DNA of 64,000 nt from Acidobacteriota bacterium. GTDB taxonomy: Bacteria; Acidobacteriota; Blastocatellia; Pyrinomonadales; Pyrinomonadaceae. The number at the start of each line of letters is the position of its first letter. The stretch's first letter is position 1. The translations under genes were made by a program, and so were the position numbers. Below are positions 19,309-28,825 of this stretch, one piece after another. Below the pieces are notes generated by a model. That model was not told where the DNA came from and ran no database searches. It was given only the letters and a program-made list of their open reading frames with translations. The stretch is from assembly GCA_016713675.1 (NCBI GenBank), contig JADJOS010000001.1:2674501-2738500 (forward strand), read 5' to 3'.

Positions 19309-22300
19309 CTACGAACCGTCGCCGATCATGACGAAACCGGCCCAGTATGATGGATGTTTGTATTGTGGCATCTTCATTAGTTTAAGCGATGCACGACGCA
19401 GGGCCTCAGATTTTGAGATGCCTTTGCCCGTGAGCAATTGACGGTGAAATTCGAGCATCAGCTCGGTAGTACTCTTTGATTCGACCTTCCATTGACTTGC
19501 TACCGTTGTCGGCGCACCTGCGATGAACGACGCCCATGTCATCCCGATCACGCCCTCCCCGCCGCTGATCTTGCCCCGAGCGGTTTCGCACGCCGAGAGT
19601 ATGACCATATCGGCTTTCAGGTCGAGGTCCTTCATCTCCCAGGCCTCGAGCAGTCCGTCCTCGTTAGGGTTCTTCTCGTTTTGAGCCAGAACAAGGTGTG
19701 AATACATCGGCGAAACGTTATTGAGTATGCCGTGCGTTGCGAATTGCACGATGCGATACTTAGGCGACTCGGTCTTCGCGACCTCTTCGCGGGCGTCCGC
19801 CCCGGTATAGACCTTGCTCCTCGTTGGGCCGTACATTTTCGCCAGCGAATTGACCAAACGCTCAGCCTCGGGTATCGGCTCAAGCTTTTCGCTCATGAAA
19901 ACCCTCTGCACCCGTTCGGCCGTTGATCTGCCAACGATCGGATTGCCGAAGGCCAGCAGTTCAGCGTCCGGCGACGGCTTTCGCGTTTTCGCACGCTTTC
20001 TCATCTCCCGCAATGCCGTCAACGAAGGAGCATACGAGATGGCTGCCTTTTCGACCAAGTACTTTCCTTTCCCATCCTGCAATGCCTGAAACGGCAGATC
20101 CCACAACGGCCCGTCAGGAATGACGATAATATTCGTCTTTCCTGCGAGTTCCTTCTCTGCCGGCTTAAGGAGCAGCTCATAAAGTTCCCTTGCGACTTTC
20201 TGAAAATCCAGGTCGCCCGACGCCAGGCGGTCGCGATAAACCTCCAGCCTTGCGGCGATGTCCTTCCTCTTAGCTGAGATCGTATAGGTTTTAATGACCG
20301 CCCGGCCCGCCGAATTCTTTGTGATTACGGACGCAAATGTGTTTTTCTGCGAAACGACAAACTCAAGAAAAGCACTTTGAAGGTCGGGCAGCATCGAGGC
20401 TGCCTCGTCAAGGCCGATCGGAGACATTTCGCCACGTTGCACTCTCAGTTCCGGATGGTCAAGATAAATTTGATTTCGAAAACCTTGAAATTCACGACGC
20501 TTATCGTCGAGTTTCGTTTCAAGCCGCCGCAAGTTAGCGGTGTTTTGGATTTTTAAGCTTCGCTCAAACTGGATCTCTTTGCCCAAGGATACGATCGCAT
20601 TCTTCAGATCTTGCTCATTCTTACTTTCGGTCGGTGACATCGCACCGTTGATCTTGACCTTTGGGCCCAGAGCTTCCAAAAGGATCCTGGCCTTTGCCCT
20701 TTCCGTGAAAGTATACGCTGCCTCAAAGGAACCAGATGTAACCAGCGATTCGACCATCAACTGATAAGGAGTAATGCTGCGGCTGAATGATCCCGCGGCT
20801 TCTTCGGACCCTGAAGCGGCGAATCCTCGCTGGTCCTCAACCAAGTCTATTGCCTTTTGGAAATTGAGCCGTGCGAGTTCCGGCTTCCCCAATCCCGAGT
20901 AGGCCGTGCCGATAGCGCCGTATAGTTCCCAACTCTCCTGAATGCCCTTCAAGTTCTTGAATTGCTCCTTCGCACGTTCGGCCTGTTTAATCGCCTTGTC
21001 AAAATCGCCGGCCATGACGCTCGATCTGGCCAGACCGACGATCGCTCCATAAATTCTTCCTTCTGCTCTGATCTCCAGGCTTATCCGCTCTGCACGCTCA
21101 AAAAACGACCCGGCTTTCTCGGCATCACCAAGCAACAGATACACATTTCCAATATCCATGAACTTTCCAAGCTGTGTAAGCTTGTTGCCCTCTTTTTCAC
21201 CGGTGGAAAGTTGCCTGTGGTAGATGTTCAATGCCTGTTCATATTTTTCTTCACCAAGATACGAGGCACCAAGAATGCCGATCGATTCCTCGGAGATCTT
21301 GTCGTCGGTCGATACATTGTCGGCCCTTCTAAGCGTCTGACGCGCAAGCTCATACTGCCCCTGGCTGTTGTAAAGACTCGCAATTTGAAACAGTGCTCCA
21401 TATACTCCGGTTTCGTTCTTTGCAACCTCACTCATTTTCAGGCTTTTCGAATAATAGGCCAGGGCTTGCACGTGATTCCCCATGCCTTGATAGGTGATAC
21501 CAAGATTCCGTAGATCCCTGAGCTTTCGCTGGATCAGATCGGGTGTCTCAGGCCCCTTGATAGAATCGAGGATCGCAAGGCTTTGCGTAAAACTTTCGAT
21601 TCCCGCGCTGAGGTCACCTTCTTCAACAGAAATGATCCCGAGATTGCTGATCGTTGCCGCAATGCCGGTGAGATCGTTCATTGCCTTCCTGATCTCGAAT
21701 GCGCGTGCATGATAGGTCCGTGCGGTTGGGAAATCACCCATGATCGTGTAAGAAATGGCGATCCGCCCAATTAGATTTGAAATTGCCCTATTATCCGGCA
21801 TTCGTTCAGCATAGGGGATCCCCGACTTATACCACTGGATCTGCGTCACCATATTTTCTTCCAACCGGCCAATGTTAGTGATCAGTTCTAACGCCGGTCG
21901 TTCGCTTGTGCTTCGTCAGCGGCGGCAAGAGCTTTCTTGAATGCACTCACTTTGTCGATTTTTTCATCCTGCATAGATCCGATCGCAAGCCAGGCGCGGG
22001 CAACCTCGCGTTTGTTATTTGCCGATTCTGCGATGCTTGCTCCGATCCGAGCGATCCGTTCTTGTTCGCGCCGAGCCATCTTCCCGTTCCTCCTCGAAAG
22101 CTCGTCGAGGATCTCCTTGGCCAGTATGCCACGATCGCCTTTGAAATCAGGGTCCGTAAGTAGAGCTTCGGCTTTATCAGCCTTGGCCTCTATGACGCGT
22201 TTTGCGAACGATCTTTCTAAGGCTTCTACTTGGTCCACACCGCGCGTTGGAGTTTCTTGCGCAGTTAGAGTTGTCGGAACAGTCAGAAGGGCCGCGAGAA

Positions 22301-22337
22301 CAGCGGCACGAAGAAGCTTTTGTTTTTGAGAGATCAC
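19309..22337 (-). CDS. Secreted TPR-CHAT peptidase (frame-disrupted near the N-terminus)
   Basis: Two open frames, 22337-21888 (149 aa) and 21864-19309 (851 aa), are one gene. The first has a GTG start with GGGGA upstream and a signal peptide ending about TLTAQ. Its last codons run in the next frame into ALELITNIGRLEEN and on into the second, so one base is missing around 21890-21902. Joined length is about 1,009 aa. At least seven TPRs are followed by a CHAT caspase-like domain with catalytic His (ATHG, codon 19732-19734) and Cys (SACETARG, codon 19588-19590), both intact. The natural target is unknown; the neighbouring anti-sigma-like protein is a candidate. Confidence 0.88.
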
Positions 22338-22505
22338 GATCTTATTCCCCGTGAGCGATATCTGGTTTATGGCTTGCCAATGAATCGGTATGAGCGAAGT
22401 ATATTCGATTTCTCAGGATTGTAAAGAAATAACTTTTCGCAAATCAATATGGCTTTCGATTTACCATCTTTACAGTCATACACCCTAATAGGAGAAAAAA
22501 AAATC

Positions 22506-23819
22506 ATGAAAACATTTGCTTCGCTGCTGACATTTATAGTTTTGATAGTAGTGCTTTCGATAAATGCCCGCGCTCAAACATGTCCGGGTTCGCCGGGCTG
22601 TTTAGATCTGACTTTCGGTGTCGGCGGGACAGCGGCTACATATATCCCCACAACGACCCCGCTTAGTCCAGGAAAGGGCGCAATTCAGAGTGACGGCAAG
22701 ATCCTGGCGGCGGTGATGGTTTTGCCGGGCAGCAGCAATATGACGGATGTAATTATCCGCTACAATCCGGATGGCTCGCTTGATACGACATTCGGAAACG
22801 GAGGCATCGTGACTATGAACTGGCTCGGAGCTAACAATACGACCGGGCATGCATATTCCATAGCCGTCCAAACAGTGGGAACCGAAGAAAGGATCGTCGT
22901 CGCAGGTACAGGAACTGGCTATACCTCGAGTCTGCGTGTTGACCGGTTTCACTCTGACGGCAGTCCGGACCTTTCATTTGGAAGCGGCGGCACTGTAACT
23001 TATACTGCCGGGGCAGCCGAGACGATGGCCATTCAGCCTGATGGCAAGATTTTGACGATGGGTACTCGCGGGGCTCTGGTTCGTTTGAACTTAAACGGAA
23101 CGCTGGACACTACATTCGGAAACGGTGGGTTTATCCAGAATAATACCTGGCGGGTTCAGTCGATCGCGCTTCAGTCAAATGGAAGAATCGTTGCCGCCGG
23201 ATATTGGACGAACGTTAAGGGTGTCGCCTTCATGTCCGTATGGAGATTTAATACAAACGGCTCATTGGATGACGGTAGCCGAAACGACTCAACGAGGAGC
23301 GATACCTTCGGCACAAAGGGTCAAACGACCATAACTTCTTTTAACACCGCCTGGGATGTCAAAATTGACGCCACCGGCAAGATCGTGGTCGCCGGTTCGG
23401 CGGGTGCTTCAGGCTCAACTGATTTTGCCGTAGCTCGGCTTACGACGGCAGGGCAACTTGATTCGACATTTGGCGCAGGCGGAAAAGCGACGGTCGATTT
23501 CAGCGGATTTAGTGACCAGATCAGAGGCGTCGATCTCAGATCGAACGGCCAGATCGTTGCGGTCGGGTTCACGTACTCAGGTTCCCCGAGCAGTGCCACG
23601 AGGGACGCCGCTTTTGCTCGTTTCAATTCAAATGGGACCCTCGACAGCACCTTCGGGCAAGGCGGAAAAGTCGTAACCGATTTTTCAAGCGAAGGGGAAT
23701 TTACGAGTGACGGAATGATCCAGTTTGACACGTCATGTAACTGCGAAAAAGTCATAGCAATTGGGACGGCGATAGCGGGTGGAATATATTACGCGGTGGC
23801 GGCCCGTTCACTACTCTAG
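22506..23819 (+). CDS. Secreted delta-60 repeat (beta-propeller-like) protein
   Basis: 437 aa from the ATG at 22506, which is preceded by AGGAG; the frame is open from 22449 but those residues are not protein-like. The signal peptide is MKTFASLLTFIVLIVVLS...ARAQ. At least six repeats carry the pattern (F/Y)-N-x-(D/N)-G-(S/T)-L-D-(T/S)-(T/S)-F-G-x-G-G-x-(V/I), each followed by A-(I/L)-Q-x-(D/N)-G-(K/R)-I-(V/L)-(A/V)-A-G, the delta-60 family. It is probably an extracellular surface protein of unknown ligand. The FG-GAP gene follows 15 nt later in the same operon. Confidence 0.88.
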   Translation: MKTFASLLTFIVLIVVLSINARAQTCPGSPGCLDLTFGVGGTAATYIPTTTPLSPGKGAIQSDGKILAAVMVLPGSSNMTDVIIRYNPDGSLDTTFGNGGIVTMNWLGANNTTGHAYSIAVQTVGTEERIVVAGTGTGYTSSLRVDRFHSDGSPDLSFGSGGTVTYTAGAAETMAIQPDGKILTMGTRGALVRLNLNGTLDTTFGNGGFIQNNTWRVQSIALQSNGRIVAAGYWTNVKGVAFMSVWRFNTNGSLDDGSRNDSTRSDTFGTKGQTTITSFNTAWDVKIDATGKIVVAGSAGASGSTDFAVARLTTAGQLDSTFGAGGKATVDFSGFSDQIRGVDLRSNGQIVAVGFTYSGSPSSATRDAAFARFNSNGTLDSTFGQGGKVVTDFSSEGEFTSDGMIQFDTSCNCEKVIAIGTAIAGGIYYAVAARSLL

Positions 23820-23834
23820 GTTTGGAGGAATAGC

Positions 23835-25973
23835 ATGAAAAAGTTATGCCTGATCGCATTGATACTAACCCTACTCTTGTTTGCCTCGATTCACAGCCAG
23901 TTGAATAACGCTCAGACAATGATCTCAACTATCATTGTTAAAAGTGTTGCCACAAAAGGGTTTGAATTGGCGATTCCCGCGGATTATATACAGCAAGATC
24001 GACTTACCGTAACGCCCTCCAACGGATTTGGGAGTGGACCCGTAGCCGTGAGTGGTAATACTGCGGTCATTTACAGCGGAGTGGGCTTTTATTTATATGT
24101 GCGAGCCGGGAATGTTTGGAGTCAACAGGCCCTGCTTGTGCCAAGTGACGGAGCTTCTGTGCCGTCGCTTTTTCCAACTGTCGGTATCGAAGGCGATACG
24201 ATCGTGATCGGCGGATCCGGCGCGACAGTAAACTCTAACCTCAATCAGGGTGCGGCCTATGTCTTTGTAAGAAACGGCACTACCTGGACAGAGCAGCAAC
24301 GGCTAACGGCAAGCGACGGTGCAGCAGGAAATCGATTCGGCTGTAGTGTGGCGATCAGTGGGGAATCGATCATCGTCGGAGCCAACGGAGCGACCGTTAA
24401 CGGTAATTCGGGACAAGGGGCTTCTTATGTATTTGTAAGAAGCGGTTCTTCTTGGTCTCAACAGACTAAACTTATCGCTGATGATGGAGGCGCGAATAAC
24501 AATTTTGGCCTGCGCGTTGCTATTAACGGAGACTCCGCCGTGGTAACGCGCGGCTACCGAACGTCCGCGGCAATCGTTAATCCCGCGGCCTACGTATTTG
24601 TCCGAAACGGTCCTACCTGGTCACAACAGCAAAAACTCTCGGTTTGCGAACCATCCGGAAACGGCGGGATCCAATGCGATTTTGGCACAAGCATATCGAT
24701 CGATGGCGATAATCTGGCTGTAGGAAACTTCTTTCTTAATGTTGGCAACAATAACGCTCAGGGTGGTGTTTATGTGTTTACCCGTTCTGGCACAAGTTGG
24801 TCGCAGCAGCAAAGACTTACAGCCAACGATGGAGGAACCGACGGCCTGTTCGGAAGTGCGGTGAGTATTGAGAATGACACACTTCTAGTCAGTGCCAGGG
24901 CAGACCTGGGCGTTCCCGGTTCGGCGTATATTTTTAACCGGACAGGAGCCGTTTGGTCGCAGCAGCAAAAGCTTCAAGTGAACGTAACAAGAGATTCGTT
25001 TGGCCAGTACGCTTCAATGAGCGGCAACACTTTGCTGATCGCCAGTCCTGTTGATAACGGTACGCCTGGCAACTTTGTCGGAGCCGTGTATGTTTTTACA
25101 GACGGCAGTGTTGCACCGACAATCCGCTCGCCGTTCGATTTTGACGGCGATTCTAAGACGGACATTTCGATCTTTCGGCCTACTGGGGCGAACGGGGCGG
25201 AGTGGTGGTGGTCGAGGTCTTCGGATGGCGGGAATGGTGCTGTGACGTTCGGGGCGGGTACAGACGCGATCGTGCCGGGCGATTACACCGGTGACGGCAA
25301 GGCGGACATTGCGGTTTGGCGGCCGTCGAACGGCAATTGGTTCGTGCTGCGTAGCGAAGACTCTTCCTTCTTCGCGTTCCCATTCGGCACTAGCGGGGAT
25401 GTTCCCGTCCCCGCTGATTTTGATGGAGACGCCAAGACGGATGCGGCCGTTTTCAGGCCTTCGGATGTGACGTGGTACATTTCGCGTTCGAGCGGAGGAA
25501 CGACGATAGCCGCGTTCGGCTTGGCTGGCGACAAGCCTGTTCCGGCCGATTATGACGGCGACGGCAAGGCCGATATCGCGATCTTTCGTCCAAATGGCAC
25601 CAGCGGTGCAGAATGGTGGCTGCAGCGAAGTACAAACTCGACGGTCTTCGCGGCTCAGTTTGGTGCCGCAACCGACAAAGCGGTCGTGGGTGACTACACC
25701 GGCGACAGCAAATCAGACATTGCTATTTGGCGACCGGCCGATGGCAACTGGTATGTGTTGAGAAGCGAAGATCAGTCGTACTATGCATTCCCGTTCGGCA
25801 CGAACGGTGATCTTCCCACACCGGGCGACTTCGACGGCGACGGCAAGATCGACGCCGCCGTATTCCGCCCGTCAAACTCGACGTGGTACGCTCAGCGTTC
25901 GACCGCCGGTACGCTGATCCAGCAATTTGGTGCCTCGGGCGACTTGCCTGTGCCGAATGCTTATGTTCGCTAG
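23835..25973 (+). CDS. Secreted FG-GAP/VCBS repeat protein
   Basis: 712 aa. The ATG at 23835 has GGAGG nine bases upstream. A signal peptide is followed by about six integrin-like FG-GAP repeats (residues about 60-430) of the form G-x-(A/S)-V-x-(I/V)-x-G-(D/E)-(T/S)-(I/L)-(I/V)-V-G ... YVFVR(N/S)G-x-x-W-(T/S)-(Q/E)-Q. The C-terminal 270 residues are six shorter units with calcium-loop-like D-G-D-(G/S/A)-K-(T/A)-D-(I/A)-(S/A)-(I/V)-(F/W)-R-P. It is exported and probably binds calcium. It ends before a strong terminator. Confidence 0.88.
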   Translation: MKKLCLIALILTLLLFASIHSQLNNAQTMISTIIVKSVATKGFELAIPADYIQQDRLTVTPSNGFGSGPVAVSGNTAVIYSGVGFYLYVRAGNVWSQQALLVPSDGASVPSLFPTVGIEGDTIVIGGSGATVNSNLNQGAAYVFVRNGTTWTEQQRLTASDGAAGNRFGCSVAISGESIIVGANGATVNGNSGQGASYVFVRSGSSWSQQTKLIADDGGANNNFGLRVAINGDSAVVTRGYRTSAAIVNPAAYVFVRNGPTWSQQQKLSVCEPSGNGGIQCDFGTSISIDGDNLAVGNFFLNVGNNNAQGGVYVFTRSGTSWSQQQRLTANDGGTDGLFGSAVSIENDTLLVSARADLGVPGSAYIFNRTGAVWSQQQKLQVNVTRDSFGQYASMSGNTLLIASPVDNGTPGNFVGAVYVFTDGSVAPTIRSPFDFDGDSKTDISIFRPTGANGAEWWWSRSSDGGNGAVTFGAGTDAIVPGDYTGDGKADIAVWRPSNGNWFVLRSEDSSFFAFPFGTSGDVPVPADFDGDAKTDAAVFRPSDVTWYISRSSGGTTIAAFGLAGDKPVPADYDGDGKADIAIFRPNGTSGAEWWLQRSTNSTVFAAQFGAATDKAVVGDYTGDSKSDIAIWRPADGNWYVLRSEDQSYYAFPFGTNGDLPTPGDFDGDGKIDAAVFRPSNSTWYAQRSTAGTLIQQFGASGDLPVPNAYVR
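25130..25970 (+). repeat. Tandem coding repeats (DGDxKxDxA-FRP units)
   Basis: Six units of about 130-140 bp at the 3' end of the FG-GAP gene encode the calcium-loop motif. Units 1-3 and 4-6 form two similar supra-repeats of about 410 bp, each with the order FDGD/YDGD...FRP-(N/T)G-(A/T)-(N/S)-G-A-E-W-W, then YTGD...WRP-x-(N/D)-G-N-W, then FDGD...FRPS. This suggests a duplication of a three-unit block. Confidence 0.65.
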
Positions 25974-26032
25974 ATGCGGTGGTAAGGTATTTTGGAGCAG
26001 TGATCCCGGAGTGTGTTTGGTCTCGGAGCCAG

Positions 26033-26061
26033 GGCGGCCGATTGGCCGCCTATTTTTTTTT
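26033..26061 (+). terminator. Rho-independent terminator after the FG-GAP gene
   Basis: A perfect 7-bp stem GGCGGCC (26033-26039) / GGCCGCC (26044-26050) with a GATT loop is followed by TA and a run of nine or more T. It closes the delta-60/FG-GAP operon, 10 nt before the stop codon of the convergent kinase gene. Confidence 0.93.
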
Positions 26062-26070
26062 CTGTTGGCC

Positions 26071-28671
26071 TTACTCATCGAGCTTGGCCAAAAGAGGGTG
26101 CATTTCGTTGAAGATCTTCTCGTCCCATTTTCCGAGGGCATTTTGCTGTTTCAGTCGATCGACGATCTGGATAGCGAGATTTAGGCTCGCCCGTGCCTCG
26201 ACTTTTTGGCCAAGTTTTATCTCGGTCACGCCGACACTCTTTACCGCCTGTGCCCAATCGCGTTGGGCAACGGTGTTCTTTTCGTCAGATGCGGCAAGGT
26301 TCTTAAAAATCTCAGCTGAGTTTTTGTACGCTTCGAGAGCTCCCGGCAGATTTGAACGCATCTTCTCCGCGTCGCCAAACCGGGTGTAGAGAGTGCCTAG
26401 GTCGTCCTGGTAAACACGGTTTCGCGGTTCGCGGGCGATAAGCTCACGTATCTCGGATTCAGCGGCCCTCAGGTTTTCAAACCCATGGCCATTCTTCTTG
26501 AGCAAAACAAGTATGATGCCGTATCTCGACAAGGCTTTTGCGAGGTTCTGCCTGGCTTGGGTATCGGCGGGGTCGGCTTCGGACGAACGCCGTGCCACGT
26601 TCAGGGTGATCTCGGCAAACTTCAGCGAAACATCGTTCTTGATGCTTTCAAAATTGCTGCTCGCCAATGTATATACCGCATACACGGTCTTTTGAATGTC
26701 CGGATCGGCCGGATACTTTATCTGGAGTTCGCGGGCGAATTGAACCGCTTTTTCATTTTCGATCTCGGCCTCAGCCTGCTGGCTATCCCACGACAGTGCG
26801 TTGCTCAGATACGAAGTGCCGAGTGCCAAAAGTCGCAGTACTTCGGCATCTGAACGGTCCATTTGAGCGATCTTTGCGATTGCCTCGCGATAGATCGGAA
26901 TGGCGATCGCATATTGGTTGTTGATCGAATGTGTGTGTCCGTAGTCAAGCAGTGTCGCGGCGTATGCTTTCGCGAGGTCGGCCGAATCCGGAACTTCGGC
27001 CAGCAATGACGCAAATAACTCGAGCGACCGTTCGGAATCTGCGATCGATTCCTTGATCTCACTTTGGGCGAATCGGATCGATGCAAGTTCCCGGTAATTC
27101 CAGGCAAGCCGCCGTCGGTTGTCTGATGACTGCGGCAGCTTTTCGAGGATCGCCCGCGATTTAAGATAACTTTCGATAGCTCCGGCAAAATCGCTTAGAT
27201 TCGGCCTTCGCGGATTGCCTTGCAGGTCGCCGATCTTTTGATAGGCATCAGCAAGTTCGGACTGCAACACTGTGTCACCCTGCGTCTCGGCTGCGAGGCT
27301 GTCGAGATACACAAGGGCTCTCACTACAAGCAATTCGCGGGCTTCGGTCGAGCCTTGCAGACGTTCGATCTTTGGGGCGATCTCGAATAAGAGCGAGTTG
27401 GAAAGCTGCCTTACATCCTGAAACCGCTTTTCCGCCCGATCACGTTCCCGCCGGGCGACATTTGCCTGCCACAGAGTGAAGACAATGCCCGTTATGATCG
27501 ACAAAATTACAAGTGTTCCGGCCGCCACTCCGATCTTGTGCCGTCTAAGGAATTTGCCTGAGCGATATCCCAGCGTATTCGGTCGTGCCGCCACGGGCCG
27601 ACCGTCGAGCTGACGTTCGATATCGGCGGCAAAGTCTTCGACAGAGCGGTAACGCCGATCCGGCTCTTTGCGCAGTGCCATCAGAGCGATGTTGTCGAGA
27701 TCGCCTTTTAGGGCTCGCCGCTCTACCGAACTCTCGCCAACATGCGGGATCAGGCTAGGCGGAACGGGCTGGCTGGTATTTATCGTTTGCAGGACCTCGT
27801 CGAAACTCTTATTGCCGAGGTCGAGCGGCTTTGATCCTGTCAACAACTCGTAAAACACTACTCCGAGCGAGTAAATGTCGCTGGCGGTCGTGATGTTCTT
27901 GCCCGTGATCTGTTCGGGCGAGGCGTAAGCGGGCGTGAATGCACGTACTGCTGTCTGCGTTAGCGAAGAGTCGGATTCAAATGCCTTTGCCAGTCCAAAA
28001 TCGAGTAATTTTGGTTCTCCGCCCGCAGTGATCAGAATATTTGATGGTTTTATATCTCGGTGGACGACAAGATTACGGTGAGCGTAAGCGACCGCGGAAC
28101 AGACCTTGACGAACAGCCGCAACCGTTCCTCGATCGAAAGCTTGTTCTCCGCCGCGTATTCGGTCAACGGCATACCGTCGACATATTCCATTGCGATGAA
28201 AGGCTCGCCACGGTCTGAGATCCCACCGTCATGCAATGCGGCGATATTGGGGTGATTCAGTCCGGCGAGGATCTGGCGTTCACGACGAAACCGTTCGATC
28301 ACAAGCGAATCGGCGATCGATTGCCGCACCAATTTTAGGGCGACGTCTTGGTCAAATTCGCCGTCGTCACGCCGAGCGAGAAAGACAGTTCCCATGCCCC
28401 CGTGGCCGATCTCTCGCACGATACGATAATTGCCAAAGCGCTTTCCGGTCAGATCCTGTTCCTTTTCAGATATTTGCTTGCTCAGATCGATCACGTTCTC
28501 CTCGATCAGGTTTCGTGTCGAATCGTTCGCGTCGAGCAACGAAATAAGTTCCTTCTCAAGGTCCGAATCGCCAAGGCAAGCCTTGCTAACGTACGCTGAT
28601 CTCTCAGCCGCCGGCAATTCGACCGCATCCGCAAATAGTTCCTTCAATTTCTCGCGGTCCAAGTGACTCAT
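26071..28671 (-). CDS. Ser/Thr receptor kinase with TPR sensor region
   Basis: 866 aa. The N-terminal helical segment (REKLKELFADAVELPAAERS) is typical of kinases that follow an ECF sigma gene in Acidobacteria and Planctomycetes. The kinase domain spans about 80-350: glycine loop GHGGMG, Lys113, HRD Asp206, Asn211, DFG Asp224. One membrane span lies near 385-402 (IGVAAGTLVILSIITGIVFTL). The outer 460 residues are degenerate TPR-like helices. The expected sigma partner is not adjacent; a truncated one lies 10 kb away on the same strand at 38.6-39.1 kb, with the giant gene between. Confidence 0.9.
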   Translation of the reverse strand: MSHLDREKLKELFADAVELPAAERSAYVSKACLGDSDLEKELISLLDANDSTRNLIEENVIDLSKQISEKEQDLTGKRFGNYRIVREIGHGGMGTVFLARRDDGEFDQDVALKLVRQSIADSLVIERFRRERQILAGLNHPNIAALHDGGISDRGEPFIAMEYVDGMPLTEYAAENKLSIEERLRLFVKVCSAVAYAHRNLVVHRDIKPSNILITAGGEPKLLDFGLAKAFESDSSLTQTAVRAFTPAYASPEQITGKNITTASDIYSLGVVFYELLTGSKPLDLGNKSFDEVLQTINTSQPVPPSLIPHVGESSVERRALKGDLDNIALMALRKEPDRRYRSVEDFAADIERQLDGRPVAARPNTLGYRSGKFLRRHKIGVAAGTLVILSIITGIVFTLWQANVARRERDRAEKRFQDVRQLSNSLLFEIAPKIERLQGSTEARELLVVRALVYLDSLAAETQGDTVLQSELADAYQKIGDLQGNPRRPNLSDFAGAIESYLKSRAILEKLPQSSDNRRRLAWNYRELASIRFAQSEIKESIADSERSLELFASLLAEVPDSADLAKAYAATLLDYGHTHSINNQYAIAIPIYREAIAKIAQMDRSDAEVLRLLALGTSYLSNALSWDSQQAEAEIENEKAVQFARELQIKYPADPDIQKTVYAVYTLASSNFESIKNDVSLKFAEITLNVARRSSEADPADTQARQNLAKALSRYGIILVLLKKNGHGFENLRAAESEIRELIAREPRNRVYQDDLGTLYTRFGDAEKMRSNLPGALEAYKNSAEIFKNLAASDEKNTVAQRDWAQAVKSVGVTEIKLGQKVEARASLNLAIQIVDRLKQQNALGKWDEKIFNEMHPLLAKLDE

Positions 28672-28770
28672 TTATAAACAGGTCTTATTGCTATTGTCGC
28701 GATTATACAAGCAAATCCGGCTTTGCAAAAAGTATTTTCGAACCGTGGGCGCTTTTGATCAAAAAACACG

Positions 28771-28815
28771 CCCTATTAGGTAGAAACCAATTCATCTTGT
28801 GTCGATCTAATAGGG
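28771..28815. promoter_or_regulatory. 9-bp inverted repeat in the leader of the giant gene
   Basis: CCCTATTAG (28771-28779) and CTAATAGGG (28807-28815) are perfect inverted copies separated by 27 nt. The right copy overlaps the Shine-Dalgarno (GGGAG) of the gene at 28826, so it could be an operator or an RNA hairpin that masks the ribosome site. A related word, CCCTAATAGGAG, contains the Shine-Dalgarno of the secreted delta-60 gene (about 22486-22497). Confidence 0.45.
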
Positions 28816-28825
28816 AGTAACCGTT

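Noticed and set aside
25130..25970. Non-coding tandem repeat
   Set aside because: The repeats keep the reading frame and the calcium-loop codons, so they are protein repeats.
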